Shown: positions 19,096-27,863, numbered from the stretch's first letter. The stretch is 64,000 nt of DNA from an uncultured delta proteobacterium (GCA_903885795.1 CAISJV010000001.1:1-64000), one strand, 5' to 3'. Translations and numbers: made by a program. The notes: a model not told the origin generated them from the letters alone.

Positions 19096-21000
19096 TCAGG
19101 AGCTGCAGGGTAAAGACAGGGTAAAAGAGACCAAGGTGCGCCGGGCTTTCAAGTCCGGATTGCCGGGGTCGGAGTCGCGGTCGGTATCGGCATCGAGACG
19201 GAGTTCGCCGTGATGGGCGTGGACGATCTCCCGTGCCAGGCTCAGGCCCAGGCCGGACCCGGACACGGATTTGCTGCGCGATTGATCGACCCGGTAGAAA
19301 CGGTCGAATATTTTTTCACGGTCTTCCCCTGGAATGGGAGCGCCGGTATTGGCAATGGTAACGAGGACTATTTCGTCACGGACGGATAACTGAAACCTGA
19401 TGAGGCCGTTTTCATGATTGTACTTCACGGCATTGGACGTAAGATTCCGGATTACCTGCCCCATCAGAACAGAATCTGCCTTTACGGTAACGCCGGGAGC
19501 TATCTGTTTCTCCACCTGCAGATGGGGAGCTATGGCGCCTGCATCTTCGGCCGCGGCCTCGATCATGGCGCTCAGGTCCAGGGCAGTGAGACGCAGGTCC
19601 AGCCGGCCCGCATCCGCCCGGGCGAGGATCAGGAGTTTCTGCACAATCGCCTTTAGCCGCTGCACTTCTTCCAGGAGGCCACTATATCGCTGCTGCTCTT
19701 CCGACCCGACGATTGCATGCTGCACCGCATCGTCCAGTTCTCCCTGAAGGATGGTGAGCGGCGTCTGTAGCTCATGGGCCGCATCGAAACTGAATCGGAC
19801 CGCCTGGCCAAAGCTCTTTTCCAGGCGATCGAGCATACCGTTGATCACCTCCACAAGGCGGGACAATTCGCTGTCCCCGCCAACCAGGGGAACCCGCTGA
19901 TCAAGGGCGCGAGCGGTGATGGCCTCCGCCGTCCGGGTTATCCGGGCGACGGGTTTGAGCGCTCGCTGGGCAATCAGCCACCCTCCCCCGGCGAGAAGAA
20001 GCAGTACTATCGGGATGACGCCAAGAAAGGCACGGCGATAACGGGCCTCATCATCGTAGAAGCTGGTCATATTCACTCCAACCATCATGGTAATACGGTC
20101 ACTTCCCATGATCCCCGTCCGCCACACGCCCGACGTTGTTTGTAAGGTCGCAAGGAAAGGCTTTTTCTTGATGCGGGGCACTGGCCCTCCCGGTTGTTGG
20201 TTCAATCCGTTTGGCAATGGTAACGGACTGTCACCTGGTCGTCCAACTTGAGCTTGTTCCTGACGGTCACCGGCACTTTCTTGTCCCCGCCCCTGCGCCT
20301 GTCTCTGCCCCTGTCTGTTATCATTGCGAAAATCAGGTCGCAGCACCAGATTTCCATTCTCCTTCTCGCAAGTCCCTTTTATGGTTTCTCCGCGCTGATC
20401 TACAAACTGCGCCGTCATTCCCTCTTTCTTGCCTGCACAGGCCTCATAAGCTTCCGGAGGCGGACCGCGCCGATCGCCCCGCCCTTCCCTTGCTTCCTGT
20501 CTATCCTGCCCCTCCCGTCCGTCCTGTTCAGCCCGTGCTTCCCGGCCATCCCTTCCATCCTGTCTTTGCTGTCGATCCTGTCTGTCCCCACCGCGGCTGA
20601 CCCGCTCGGCCCGCTCTTCCCTTACTTCCCGCAAATCCCGTCCGGCGGGAGCGGGCGGACGGGTATCCATGGTGCGATCGAAGCCTGGGAATGAGTCCGC
20701 GGTAATTTCTGCCGGCCAATGGGGAGATTTGAAAAGAACCTTATTCCCTGAATCCTTGATCTGGACGATCAGGTTTTCCGACCGTTCTTCGCCGTATATA
20801 AAACGGAGCGACGTCGCGAAGTTCTGCCAGTAGTCCGGGGAAGGACGGGTTGCAAGATGACCTTCCCCCAACGTCAGGATCTCATTGTCAATGCGGGCCA
20901 TGCCCAGCTTGTTTATAACAGAAAGGGAATAGAGACCGAGACCCACGAGGACCGCGCCCGAAAGCAGGACGGAAAGCAGGGCTATCTTTAAGCGGAACAA
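19096..21000 (-). CDS. Sensor histidine kinase with Arg/Gln/Asp-rich periplasmic domain
   Basis: 634 aa. Membrane helices at about 5-27 and 325-345 bracket a periplasmic domain of nearly 300 residues. Its centre (about 120-180 and 222-255) is a low-complexity run of RQDGRDGRE-type repeats, interrupted at 183-222 by a module with two cysteines (Cys188, Cys211). A HAMP domain follows (346-398), then the phosphorylation box FDAAHELQTPLT with His409, the N box (LTSNAVKYN) and the G box (GSGLGLSLAREIV). The kinase core is of the HPK1/EnvZ type. It lies 7 bp after its response regulator. The periplasmic composition mirrors the two secreted proteins encoded next, suggesting a shared ligand or direct contact. 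Confidence 0.92.
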   Translation of the reverse strand: MFRLKIALLSVLLSGAVLVGLGLYSLSVINKLGMARIDNEILTLGEGHLATRPSPDYWQNFATSLRFIYGEERSENLIVQIKDSGNKVLFKSPHWPAEITADSFPGFDRTMDTRPPAPAGRDLREVREERAERVSRGGDRQDRQQRQDGRDGREARAEQDGREGQDRQEAREGRGDRRGPPPEAYEACAGKKEGMTAQFVDQRGETIKGTCEKENGNLVLRPDFRNDNRQGQRQAQGRGQESAGDRQEQAQVGRPGDSPLPLPNGLNQQPGGPVPRIKKKPFLATLQTTSGVWRTGIMGSDRITMMVGVNMTSFYDDEARYRRAFLGVIPIVLLLLAGGGWLIAQRALKPVARITRTAEAITARALDQRVPLVGGDSELSRLVEVINGMLDRLEKSFGQAVRFSFDAAHELQTPLTILQGELDDAVQHAIVGSEEQQRYSGLLEEVQRLKAIVQKLLILARADAGRLDLRLTALDLSAMIEAAAEDAGAIAPHLQVEKQIAPGVTVKADSVLMGQVIRNLTSNAVKYNHENGLIRFQLSVRDEIVLVTIANTGAPIPGEDREKIFDRFYRVDQSRSKSVSGSGLGLSLAREIVHAHHGELRLDADTDRDSDPGNPDLKARRTLVSFTLSLPCSS

Positions 21001-21007
21001 AAAGCGG

Positions 21008-21688
21008 TTACTCCTCTCCCGGCTTGATCATCCGGTAACCGACGCCCCGGACGGTTTCGATAAGCGGCGCTTCGGGATTCACATCCACCTTGCTTCGCAA
21101 TCTCCGGACGTACACGTCAACGACATTTGTCTGGGGGTCAAAGTCGTATCCCCATACATGCTCGAGTATCTGTGTGCGTGTGAAAACACGGCCGGGTGAG
21201 CGCATCAGCAACTCCAGGAGGCTGAATTCGCGGACGGTCAGTTCCACCTTTTCTTTGCCGAGCATGACCTCGCGGGTGATGAGATTGACCGTCAGGTGGC
21301 CAACCTGCATCAGGCTCATCTGGGCGCCCGTCGCCCGTCTCGTCACGGCGTGGATTCTCGCCAGCAGTTCCTCCATGTAGAAGGGTTTGCTCAAATAGTC
21401 GTCGGCGCCGAGGTTCAGACCTTCCACGCGCTCCTGAAGGGCAGAACGAGCCGTAAGCAAGATCACGGGGACGGTGAGCTTCTTCTCCCGCAGTCCGCGC
21501 AGGATGCTCAGGCCGTCCCGGCCGGGCAGCATGATATCCAGGATGATTACGTCGTAGGCCTGCCCGGATGCAAGATCGTACCCGTCATCGCCGTTGTCGC
21601 AGGCATCGACGACGAATCCCTGCTCCTTAAGCCCCTTCTTCACGAAGGACAAAATCTTTCGATCATCCTCGACAAGTAGAACTTTCAT
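21008..21688 (-). CDS. OmpR/PhoB-family response regulator
   Basis: 226 aa. Receiver domain with acidic pocket EDD (8-10), phospho-acceptor Asp51 (DIMLPGRDG), Thr in LLTARS and Lys in LSKPF. The C-terminal winged helix-turn-helix is complete (VELTVREFSLLELLMRSPG to VDVYVRRLRSKVD). The sequence is QseB/CopR-like. It is the first gene of the operon with the histidine kinase. A perfect inverted repeat 46 bp upstream of the start codon (21734-21749) is a candidate binding site for itself. Confidence 0.95.
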   Translation of the reverse strand: MKVLLVEDDRKILSFVKKGLKEQGFVVDACDNGDDGYDLASGQAYDVIILDIMLPGRDGLSILRGLREKKLTVPVILLTARSALQERVEGLNLGADDYLSKPFYMEELLARIHAVTRRATGAQMSLMQVGHLTVNLITREVMLGKEKVELTVREFSLLELLMRSPGRVFTRTQILEHVWGYDFDPQTNVVDVYVRRLRSKVDVNPEAPLIETVRGVGYRMIKPGEE

Positions 21689-21733
21689 GGCTCACTAATA
21701 ACACCAATAAATGAAAATGGAAATATCAAGGGT

Positions 21734-21749
21734 ATTACAATTTTGTAAT
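21734..21749. promoter_or_regulatory. Inverted repeat upstream of the two-component operon
   Basis: ATTACAATTTTGTAAT: two 7-bp arms around a 2-bp centre, about 46 bp before the regulator start codon. A related half-site TGTAATG occurs at 18949-18955, upstream of the secreted repeat-protein gene of the same cluster. OmpR-family regulators often bind such sites, so autoregulation is possible but not shown. Confidence 0.45.
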
Positions 21750-21868
21750 GTGCCGGTGCGGTTCGATCTCAAGATGGCTGCCATATCCATATCGCTCGAT
21801 GATAGATGCAAAGCTGTTTTTTTGAATGGAAAAACAGGCGATGAAGAGTGATGTTCTTTCCATCAATT

Positions 21869-22573
21869 TCATTCGATGGACATAAGGGAGAGCCAGCGTT
21901 CTTCCTCGGTGGCGCGGGGAAGGTCATGCTCCTTGAGGAGGGCTATGATCGCCGGCTCGTTGAAACGGAGATAGGGATTGACCTGTAATTCCTCGGCGAG
22001 GGTCGAGTAAACATGGCCGGGATCGTATGTCTGCCGGAACCTTTCGATCGCCGGGTTGTTCGGTTCCAGTTGTTCAGCCAGAGCAACGGAATCCCGGACA
22101 TAATCGTGGCCTGCATAAATCAGGGTGTCCCCCGGCAGGGCCATGAGGCGCTTGATGGACCGGAAGAAGGCCCTTTGATCGCCGGAAAAACAGTTGCCCA
22201 CCGTGCCGTTGAACAGGGTATCCCCGGTGATCAGAGCGCCGGCGGTGTGGAAACATACGGAGTCCTCGGTATGGCCCGGCGTCCGGTAAACCTTGATTGC
22301 TTCTCCCTCGATCTCGATTGCACCGCCGTCAGGAAACTCGTCATGATCCAGATACAGAGCCTGGCTATGGCGCAGAAGCGGTTCATTGCCCGCCGTATGA
22401 TCGAAGTGGCCGTGGGTGTTGGTGACGTAGGTCAGGGAAAGTCCGTGCTTGTCGAGAAAACCCAGGATCTCCTCCCAGGCCACGCCGTCTATGGCCACGG
22501 CTTCCTTATTCCCGTAAAGTAAATAAGCCAGATTATCACCGCAGCGGAACTGCTCAGTAGATAGATGGGGCAT
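21869..22573 (-). CDS. Metallo-beta-lactamase-fold hydrolase (glyoxalase II-like)
   Basis: 234 aa from the ATG at 22573, which has AAGGAG just upstream; longer in-frame starts lack a ribosome site. The zinc-binding motif THGHFDHTAGN is complete, followed by the second His (RTPGHTEDSVC), the bridging Asp (ITGDTLFNG) and the last His (YAGHDYV). The core resembles hydroxyacylglutathione hydrolases and related persulfide dioxygenases. The C-terminal region is short, so the thiol ester it acts on is uncertain. Its neighbours give no clue; it is not in an obvious operon. Confidence 0.88.
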   Translation of the reverse strand: MPHLSTEQFRCGDNLAYLLYGNKEAVAIDGVAWEEILGFLDKHGLSLTYVTNTHGHFDHTAGNEPLLRHSQALYLDHDEFPDGGAIEIEGEAIKVYRTPGHTEDSVCFHTAGALITGDTLFNGTVGNCFSGDQRAFFRSIKRLMALPGDTLIYAGHDYVRDSVALAEQLEPNNPAIERFRQTYDPGHVYSTLAEELQVNPYLRFNEPAIIALLKEHDLPRATEEERWLSLMSIE

Positions 22574-22712
22574 CGTTTCTCCTTCAAAAGTTGATATCCC
22601 GGAGCGCCCGGTCATAGCCATAGCCCTCCTGCACCTGTAGATGCTGGGCGGCAAGTCCTTACAGAGCTTGCCATTTGATAAATACGTGACGGTATCGATC
22701 CGCGAGCAAATT

Positions 22713-23969
22713 TTACAGGTATTGCCAAGGCAGAGCGATCACCCGCTCGTGGATTTCCATGGGCCTGGGACATCGGCAAATAATATAACCCTTTTCCGTC
22801 TGTTCGGGATGTTCCTTGAGAAACGTCAGGAGGTGACGAGCGTCATGCCGATCCGGATGGACCGTCCACTTTACTTCGATAGGAATCAGCCGCCCCTGCC
22901 TTTCAATGATGTAATCAACTTCCGCGCCTTGACGCGTCCGCAGGTAGGAGAGACTGCCATCCCCAAGATATTGAATGCGCTTCCATAGTTCCACGCCCAC
23001 CCACTGCTCGAAGAGGGGGCCCGGATTTGCCCGGACCACATCCAGGGAAGGGAGAATGCCGGCGGCTGCATGCCGCACCCCCAGATCGGCAAAGAGGAAC
23101 TTCGGCGTGGAAAGGACATTTTTCCTCTGGCTGCGCGAAAACGCCGGAATGCGGAGACCAAGGAACATGTCTTCCAAAAGCTGGTAGTAAGACTTGACGG
23201 TGGGCTGGGATATTCCAGTTTCCTGAGCGATCCCGGCGTAGTTCATAATTTGCCCCGCTTCCAGAGCCGCGAGGGGAAGAAAGCGTACAAAAGCCCCCCA
23301 GTCCCGGATCAGGGCCTCACGGCGTATTTCCTCCTCCAGGTGGATGACCGCGTAAGCCTTCAGAATTTCTCCCCGGTCAGACTCCGCCCCGGCAACAACG
23401 CCGGGCAGACTTCCATAAGCCAGTCTCTCCTCCATATCCCACGGGGGAAACGGATGGGGAGAATATGGATTCCCAATCCATGTCATGGGCAGGGGAGACG
23501 GAACCGAAGGAGGGGACTGATTGGGGCTGGGATGCTCAGTCAACACCAGAGGAAAGAGCCGGTGGAGAAAGCTTCTCCCGGGAAGGAGATTGGCGCCGGT
23601 CCTGCGGAGTTTGCGGGCTGAGCTGCCACAGAGGACAAACCGCCATCGTTCCGGGTCGCTGTCATAAAGGGATTGTACTGCATCAAAAATGGCAGGAACG
23701 GTCTGGACCTCATCCACGAAAACGAAACGACCCTTGTCCTCCGGCGGCAGGGCGCGACAAATCTGAAGGAACTCGCCCGGTCGCGCCAGGAGGCGCGATC
23801 GTTCTTCCGGATCAGCCAGGTTTATCCGCAGGGCTTCCGGAGGGAGGAGGGCATTCAACAAGGTGGATTTGCCCGTCTGTCGCGCCCCGAAGATAATGTG
23901 CACGAAAGGGCGCGCCAGTTTTTCCTTCAGCGCCTCGGCACACCAGCGGTCATAAAAGGGTGGGGACAT
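22713..23969 (-). CDS. AAA ATPase with C-terminal DUF4143 domain
   Basis: 418 aa. Walker A is GARQTGKST (about 27-35), Walker B is RFVFVDEVQ and the sensor is VLCGSSARKLR. A helical and winged-helix middle follows. The C-terminal DUF4143 part ends with a PD-(D/E)xK-like pattern (GAEVDYIIERQGRLIPIEVKW). Proteins of this kind are abundant in anaerobes and archaea; their role is poorly known, and some have been linked to toxin-antitoxin or mobile DNA contexts. It has its own promoter. A proline-rich insertion around residues 150-175 (PSPNQSPPSVPSPLP) is unusual. Confidence 0.88.
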   Translation of the reverse strand: MSPPFYDRWCAEALKEKLARPFVHIIFGARQTGKSTLLNALLPPEALRINLADPEERSRLLARPGEFLQICRALPPEDKGRFVFVDEVQTVPAIFDAVQSLYDSDPERWRFVLCGSSARKLRRTGANLLPGRSFLHRLFPLVLTEHPSPNQSPPSVPSPLPMTWIGNPYSPHPFPPWDMEERLAYGSLPGVVAGAESDRGEILKAYAVIHLEEEIRREALIRDWGAFVRFLPLAALEAGQIMNYAGIAQETGISQPTVKSYYQLLEDMFLGLRIPAFSRSQRKNVLSTPKFLFADLGVRHAAAGILPSLDVVRANPGPLFEQWVGVELWKRIQYLGDGSLSYLRTRQGAEVDYIIERQGRLIPIEVKWTVHPDRHDARHLLTFLKEHPEQTEKGYIICRCPRPMEIHERVIALPWQYL

Positions 23970-24009
23970 AAAAAATAACTATCCTTACTTGCTTTGTATT
24001 TGCAAGACA

Positions 24010-24038
24010 ATACTAAAGCGCACCTAATTATTTGTCAA
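24010..24038 (-). promoter_or_regulatory. Promoter of the DUF4143 ATPase gene
   Basis: Minus-strand TTGACA (24033-24038), 17-bp spacer, TAGTAT (24010-24015). The start codon is about 35 bp downstream of the expected start point. An inverted repeat CTTGC-N9-GCAAG lies right at the expected start point. The 230 bp between this ATPase gene and the next gene hold nothing else I can name. Confidence 0.5.
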
Positions 24039-24229
24039 GGTATATTTGCAGAAAGGCCATCTGCCGCAGGCCACCGCTGGTGTCCATGAAGGCCTGATTG
24101 CGGCTTTTCTATTCATGGAGGAATAAAAGTGGCTTTTCTCTCGAAAGATTGTTAAAGTACCGCCGTCTATACGAGATCTACGCAAATCTTTACATCACTT
24201 GGCCATGATAAAGTAGGGAGGAACGACCC

Positions 24230-24451
24230 ATGGAACTCGGCGATTTTGTCATTGTGGACCACCCCCGGCACCCGTTTTACGGACGCACGGGAAAGATTAT
24301 CGGCCGTCGGGGCGAATACGAGGCAGGTGATCCCTGGTTCCTCATTTATGTGCCTGCCCACATGCGCAGCTTTCTCGTTCCCCAATCAATGCTGTGCCTC
24401 GAAAAAGAGGTCGCCGTGGCCGTCGATGTTTTCAGCGATCGTCTCCAGTAA
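24230..24451 (+). CDS. Small beta-rich protein, KOW/SH3-like
   Basis: 73 aa. The start has a strong GGGAGGA site at proper spacing. The sequence begins ELGDFVIVDHPRHPFYGRTGKIIGRRGEY, which looks like the KOW/SH3-type strand-turn-strand pattern (G-x-V-x-x-G-x-x-G), followed by FLIYVPAHMRSFLVPQSMLCL. It is soluble and could bind nucleic acid or a metal centre. I do not recognise a named family. It stands alone, converging on the MtnA-like gene. Confidence 0.6.
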   Translation: MELGDFVIVDHPRHPFYGRTGKIIGRRGEYEAGDPWFLIYVPAHMRSFLVPQSMLCLEKEVAVAVDVFSDRLQ

Positions 24452-24490
24452 GAGACATTGCCCCGATAACGGCTTTTGCATCCCCACCGC

Positions 24491-25504
24491 TCACGCAGAG
24501 GCTATTTCCAATGGTTTATAGACGCCGGATACAGTGACAATGCCGGTTATGAGTTCCGGCGGGGTAACGTCGAAGGCCGGATAGTATGCTTGCACCCGGT
24601 CACCGGTAATGGGTGTTCCCTGGAATTCGAGGACCTCCCGGGGATCTCGCTCCTCGATGGGTATTTCATGTCCCCGCAGGGTGCGACGGTCGGGTCCACC
24701 ATAGCCGAGGATATAAAAGGGAATGCCCAGATGCCGAGCACAGATGGCCAACTGCAGGGTTCCTACCTTGTTGGCAACGGAGCCGTCCATAGCGATCCGG
24801 TCCGCAGCAGCAAAGACCTTCTGAATCATTCCTTTGGACATGCAATAGGCCGCCATGTTGTCGGTGATGAGGGTAGTTTTGATTCCCATCTCGCTCAGGG
24901 ACCAGGCCGTCAGTCTGGCCCCCTGGAGATAGGGGCGCGTCTCCGTACACATCGCTTTTATCTCTTTGCCGTTTTCTTTTGCATACTTGAACATGTAAAG
25001 CAGACCGGCCCCGGCAAAACAATGTGTGAGGACCGTATCTCCGGAGGCAAGCAGAGTTTCCGCCTGTCTACCCGTTGCTTGGGAGATTTCCCGCTGCCGG
25101 GTGAGGCTCTTGTGCAAGACGGCAAGGATAATTTCTGACGCCTTACCGTCGGTATTTTTCCTTACTCTATCTAATAGCTTCCCCATCAGGACAGCAAGAT
25201 GAAATCCTGTCGGTCGGGTGGCACAAAGGCGGTCGGCGGCCTGCTTAAGCCCTGCCATATCCCGACCACCGGTTTGCCTTTCCAACTCCCGGGCCGCCAG
25301 ATATAGGCCGTATCCAGCTGTAATGGCAATATCTCCCGCACCCTGGACCATCATCTGTTCGATGGCCCGGGCCACTTCCACATGGTCGGTGCAATACACC
25401 TCTGCTTCGGAGCGGGGCAACTTGCGCCGATCAATAATGATCAGTGCATCTTCCCCCTCCAGATAAACATTGTTCTCCAGGTGCATCAATAAAGGCTCAG
25501 TCAA
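24491..25504 (-). CDS. MtnA/eIF2B-alpha-family isomerase paralogue
   Basis: 337 aa. The fold and catalytic pair of methylthioribose-1-phosphate isomerase are kept: Cys162 in VLTHCFAGAG and Asp235 in AAADRIAMDG. The family tail [13 protein letters not shown] is also present. The phosphate-binding region that is [11 protein letters not shown] in normal MtnA is GAGDIAITAGYG here, so substrate choice may differ. A second, canonical homologue lies at 50313-51392 in the same window. Possible substrates are other 1-phosphorylated 5-deoxy-pentoses, but the neighbours do not say. It could also serve methionine salvage as a redundant copy. Confidence 0.75.
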   Translation of the reverse strand: MTEPLLMHLENNVYLEGEDALIIIDRRKLPRSEAEVYCTDHVEVARAIEQMMVQGAGDIAITAGYGLYLAARELERQTGGRDMAGLKQAADRLCATRPTGFHLAVLMGKLLDRVRKNTDGKASEIILAVLHKSLTRQREISQATGRQAETLLASGDTVLTHCFAGAGLLYMFKYAKENGKEIKAMCTETRPYLQGARLTAWSLSEMGIKTTLITDNMAAYCMSKGMIQKVFAAADRIAMDGSVANKVGTLQLAICARHLGIPFYILGYGGPDRRTLRGHEIPIEERDPREVLEFQGTPITGDRVQAYYPAFDVTPPELITGIVTVSGVYKPLEIASA

Positions 25505-25811
25505 GATTTTGGTTTCCCTTCTTTTTTTGCGAATTAAATTGATCTACCATAAGCGTTATTGCCCCCCGTAAATGCGGTTTTTCAAAAAGCTTCAAGAAAT
25601 CCAAGGCGCATAAACTATCATAGTCCTTTCAGTCATGCAAACGGGGATTCAACAATAAAGACAAAAACATCTTGACTTTGTTCAATTGATTTGGCTTCTA
25701 GTGACCTGGGCAGATGGTTTTATTTCCTGTCCAGGCAGTCCCAAAGCACAATTTTTTGTACGGTCGCCTCCCTGAGCGGTAAAAGAAATTCATGAACGGA
25801 GACTGACAAAG
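25505..25811. other. Intergenic region between divergent genes
   Basis: 307 bp between the MtnA-like gene (leftward) and the PAS-LuxR gene (rightward). It must hold both promoters, but I find no convincing -35/-10 pair. The stretch GCGGTTTTTCAAAAAGC to ATCCAAGGCGCA weakly resembles the ends of the dispersed repeats seen elsewhere in the window. No ORF with a good ribosome site. Confidence 0.4.
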
Positions 25812-27065
25812 ATGGCTTCCCAGATCCGACAAGTCGAAAAAAAGCAGCTCCAATTGTTTGAAAAGCTTATCAGATCGGAGCAGGAAAAATCCGTTATCCT
25901 TGATTCAATGACCGAACTCGTTTTATATCTGGACACGGATTTGCGCGTTATCTGGGCGAACAAGGCCATGCATGAAGCCTTCAAGTTAACGACCGGTCAA
26001 CTGAACAAGAAACACTGCTATCAAGCCCTCCACAATAGAAACAAGGTATGCAGTGTCTGTCCGGCCGAAAAAACCCTTAAAACCGGTGAACCCCACGAAG
26101 TAGTCGATTTTTTGTCGTACAAGAAGAACTGGGTGCTCCGTAGTTACCCCGTCCGCAATGAAAAGGGATCTCTAACCGGGATTGTAGAAATCGTAACCGA
26201 CATAACGGAGCGCAGAAAGGCTGAAGAAGGGTTGAGACAGTCTGAGCAGCAGTATCGTGAGCTCTTCGAAAATGCCAACGATATCATTTTTATTCTTGAT
26301 TTCGACGGCAAGATCCTGTCCGGCAACGCCGCCGCCGCAAAAACTTACGGCTACGAACCGGAGCAACTCAAAGGTTTGAACATAGCTGACCTCCTTCATC
26401 GGGATGATCTTTCTGTGGTCCGTGACCTCCTTCAAAAAAAGGTTGACGATGCCGAAGTACAGACGCCTCAGGCATTCCGGACATTTACAAAAGATGGCGA
26501 TACGGTATGGCTTGAAGTCAACACCAGGATTATGAAGGAAAACGGCAGAAACGTATCAATTCACGGTATTGCGCGCAACATCACGGAACGGAAAAGGATG
26601 GAAGAGGACCTGAAAAAGAGAGAAAGGGAACTTTCCGATAATTCAAGAAATCTTGAAGATGCAAACACCGCCCTTAAGGTCCTCCTCAAACGTAGAGAGG
26701 AGGATAAGACGGAACTGGAAGAAAAAGTGCTGTGCAACATGAGGGAGTTAATCCTGCCGTATATCGATAATCTGAAGCTGTCTTCCATCGACAGCCACCA
26801 ATTGAATCAATTGACGATCATCGAGGGTCACATCAATGAGATCATTTCCCCGTTTTTGCGCACCCTATTCTCTAAATACCCCAATCTAACGCCCATGGAA
26901 ATCAAGATCGTAAATTTTATAAAAGAAGGACGAACAACAAAGGAAATCGCCGAACTGCTTCATATATCGCCTAGAACGATCGAGGTTCACCGGGACAACA
27001 TCAGAAAAAAAATTGGCTTGAGAAGCAGGAAGGTTAATCTCCGGTCCTACCTGCTCTCTATATAG
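25812..27065 (+). CDS. PAS-PAS-LuxR transcriptional regulator
   Basis: 417 aa. A short coiled start is followed by a first PAS domain (about 25-135). This has a cysteine cluster HCYQALHNRNKVCSVCP, as in many redox- or small-molecule-sensing PAS domains of anaerobes. A second PAS domain (about 145-255, YRELFENANDIIFILDFDGK) ends in ITERKRMEEDL. After a helical linker comes a LuxR/FixJ-type helix-turn-helix (LTPMEIKIVNFIKEGRTTKEIAELLHISPRTIEVHR). There is no kinase domain, so this is a one-component regulator. It lies just before a palindromic site and the redox/acyl-CoA gene block, which it probably controls. Confidence 0.9.
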   Translation: MASQIRQVEKKQLQLFEKLIRSEQEKSVILDSMTELVLYLDTDLRVIWANKAMHEAFKLTTGQLNKKHCYQALHNRNKVCSVCPAEKTLKTGEPHEVVDFLSYKKNWVLRSYPVRNEKGSLTGIVEIVTDITERRKAEEGLRQSEQQYRELFENANDIIFILDFDGKILSGNAAAAKTYGYEPEQLKGLNIADLLHRDDLSVVRDLLQKKVDDAEVQTPQAFRTFTKDGDTVWLEVNTRIMKENGRNVSIHGIARNITERKRMEEDLKKRERELSDNSRNLEDANTALKVLLKRREEDKTELEEKVLCNMRELILPYIDNLKLSSIDSHQLNQLTIIEGHINEIISPFLRTLFSKYPNLTPMEIKIVNFIKEGRTTKEIAELLHISPRTIEVHRDNIRKKIGLRSRKVNLRSYLLSI

Positions 27066-27166
27066 AAATCTTTGCGAAAAAGATTTTTGAGCCGCGGCGA
27101 AGCCATTTTCCCACGGACTCACATAGTAATTCCGCTCCATGGCAGTTATTGGAATACATACTCAAT

Positions 27167-27185
27167 TTACGTATACCATACGTAA
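27167..27185. promoter_or_regulatory. Palindromic operator for the redox/acyl-CoA operon
   Basis: TTACGTAT-ACC-ATACGTAA, two perfect 8-bp arms. A further half-site, CACGTAAT, lies at 27205-27212, and a TATAGA -10 with no good -35 follows at 27235-27240. The sites would sit near -71 and -38. This arrangement fits activation by the LuxR-type regulator encoded directly upstream. Confidence 0.5.
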
Positions 27186-27308
27186 TTTTTCAGTATTGCG
27201 TTTTCACGTAATCAGTGGTTGCATCTTCTGGAAATATAGACTGCCTGTTGTATTTTCGGGAAGGGACCAATATCGTTTTTAATCAATCATAACAAAGGAG
27301 GGGAAATT

Positions 27309-27848
27309 ATGACGCGTGAGGAAAAAATCGAGGAAATCCGCCAACGGGCCCGGAAGAATTTTTCTCTGGGATACAATTGCGCGGAATGTGTCACCGAGGC
27401 TGTCTTAACGCTGGTGGATACGGGGCTGCCTCCCGAAGTTAAAAAAGTGGCGACGGGATTCGGAGGCGGCATCGGGCTCTATGGTGATACCTGCGGCGCC
27501 CTGGCCGGCGCGGTGCTGGCCGTCAGCGCCGTACACGGCAGAAGCAGCCTTCCCGAAGGCGAAGGAAAGGAATCTGCCATGAAGTCCAAGGAGCAGTTTT
27601 ATGGGAAACCAGGTCTCTACAGGATATTCAATATCATTCCCAATCGGATTCACGAGAAATACGGCAAGACGCTCTGTCGTGATTTCACTGTTCAGTGGCA
27701 GTCCAGCTGGCTCTGCCGCGATCACGCGCTTTTCTGTCGCGATCTCATCACCGAGGCAGCCGGTATAGCGGCGGAACTGGTTCTATCCGACAAGGACGAG
27801 CTGGCCTCGCAGCCGTTCGGTAAGAATGTCGAAAACCTGAAAGACTAA
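27309..27848 (+). CDS. C_GCAxxG_C_C family putative redox protein
   Basis: 179 aa with a perfect AAAGGAGG ribosome site. The N-terminal GYNCAECV (Cys24, Cys27) and the central FGGGIGLYGDTCGALAGAVLAV (Cys62) fit the C_GCAxxG_C_C family (PF09719), followed by further cysteines in KTLCRDF, SWLCRDH and LFCRDL. Members are thought to be redox-active or to bind a metal cluster; biochemistry is scarce. It is 15 bp before a selenocysteine-containing flavoenzyme gene, which suggests that it passes electrons or thiols to that enzyme. No signal peptide. Confidence 0.8.
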   Translation: MTREEKIEEIRQRARKNFSLGYNCAECVTEAVLTLVDTGLPPEVKKVATGFGGGIGLYGDTCGALAGAVLAVSAVHGRSSLPEGEGKESAMKSKEQFYGKPGLYRIFNIIPNRIHEKYGKTLCRDFTVQWQSSWLCRDHALFCRDLITEAAGIAAELVLSDKDELASQPFGKNVENLKD

Positions 27849-27863
27849 AAGGGGGACATAAGC

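Noticed and set aside
24000-24229. Possible structured RNA in the gap after the DUF4143 ATPase gene
   Set aside because: GC-rich AGGCC repeats can fold locally, but no tRNA cloverleaf, riboswitch core or known RNA pattern fits.
25561-25650. Another copy of the dispersed inverted-repeat elements
   Set aside because: Only short stretches resemble the element ends; no matching right end found.
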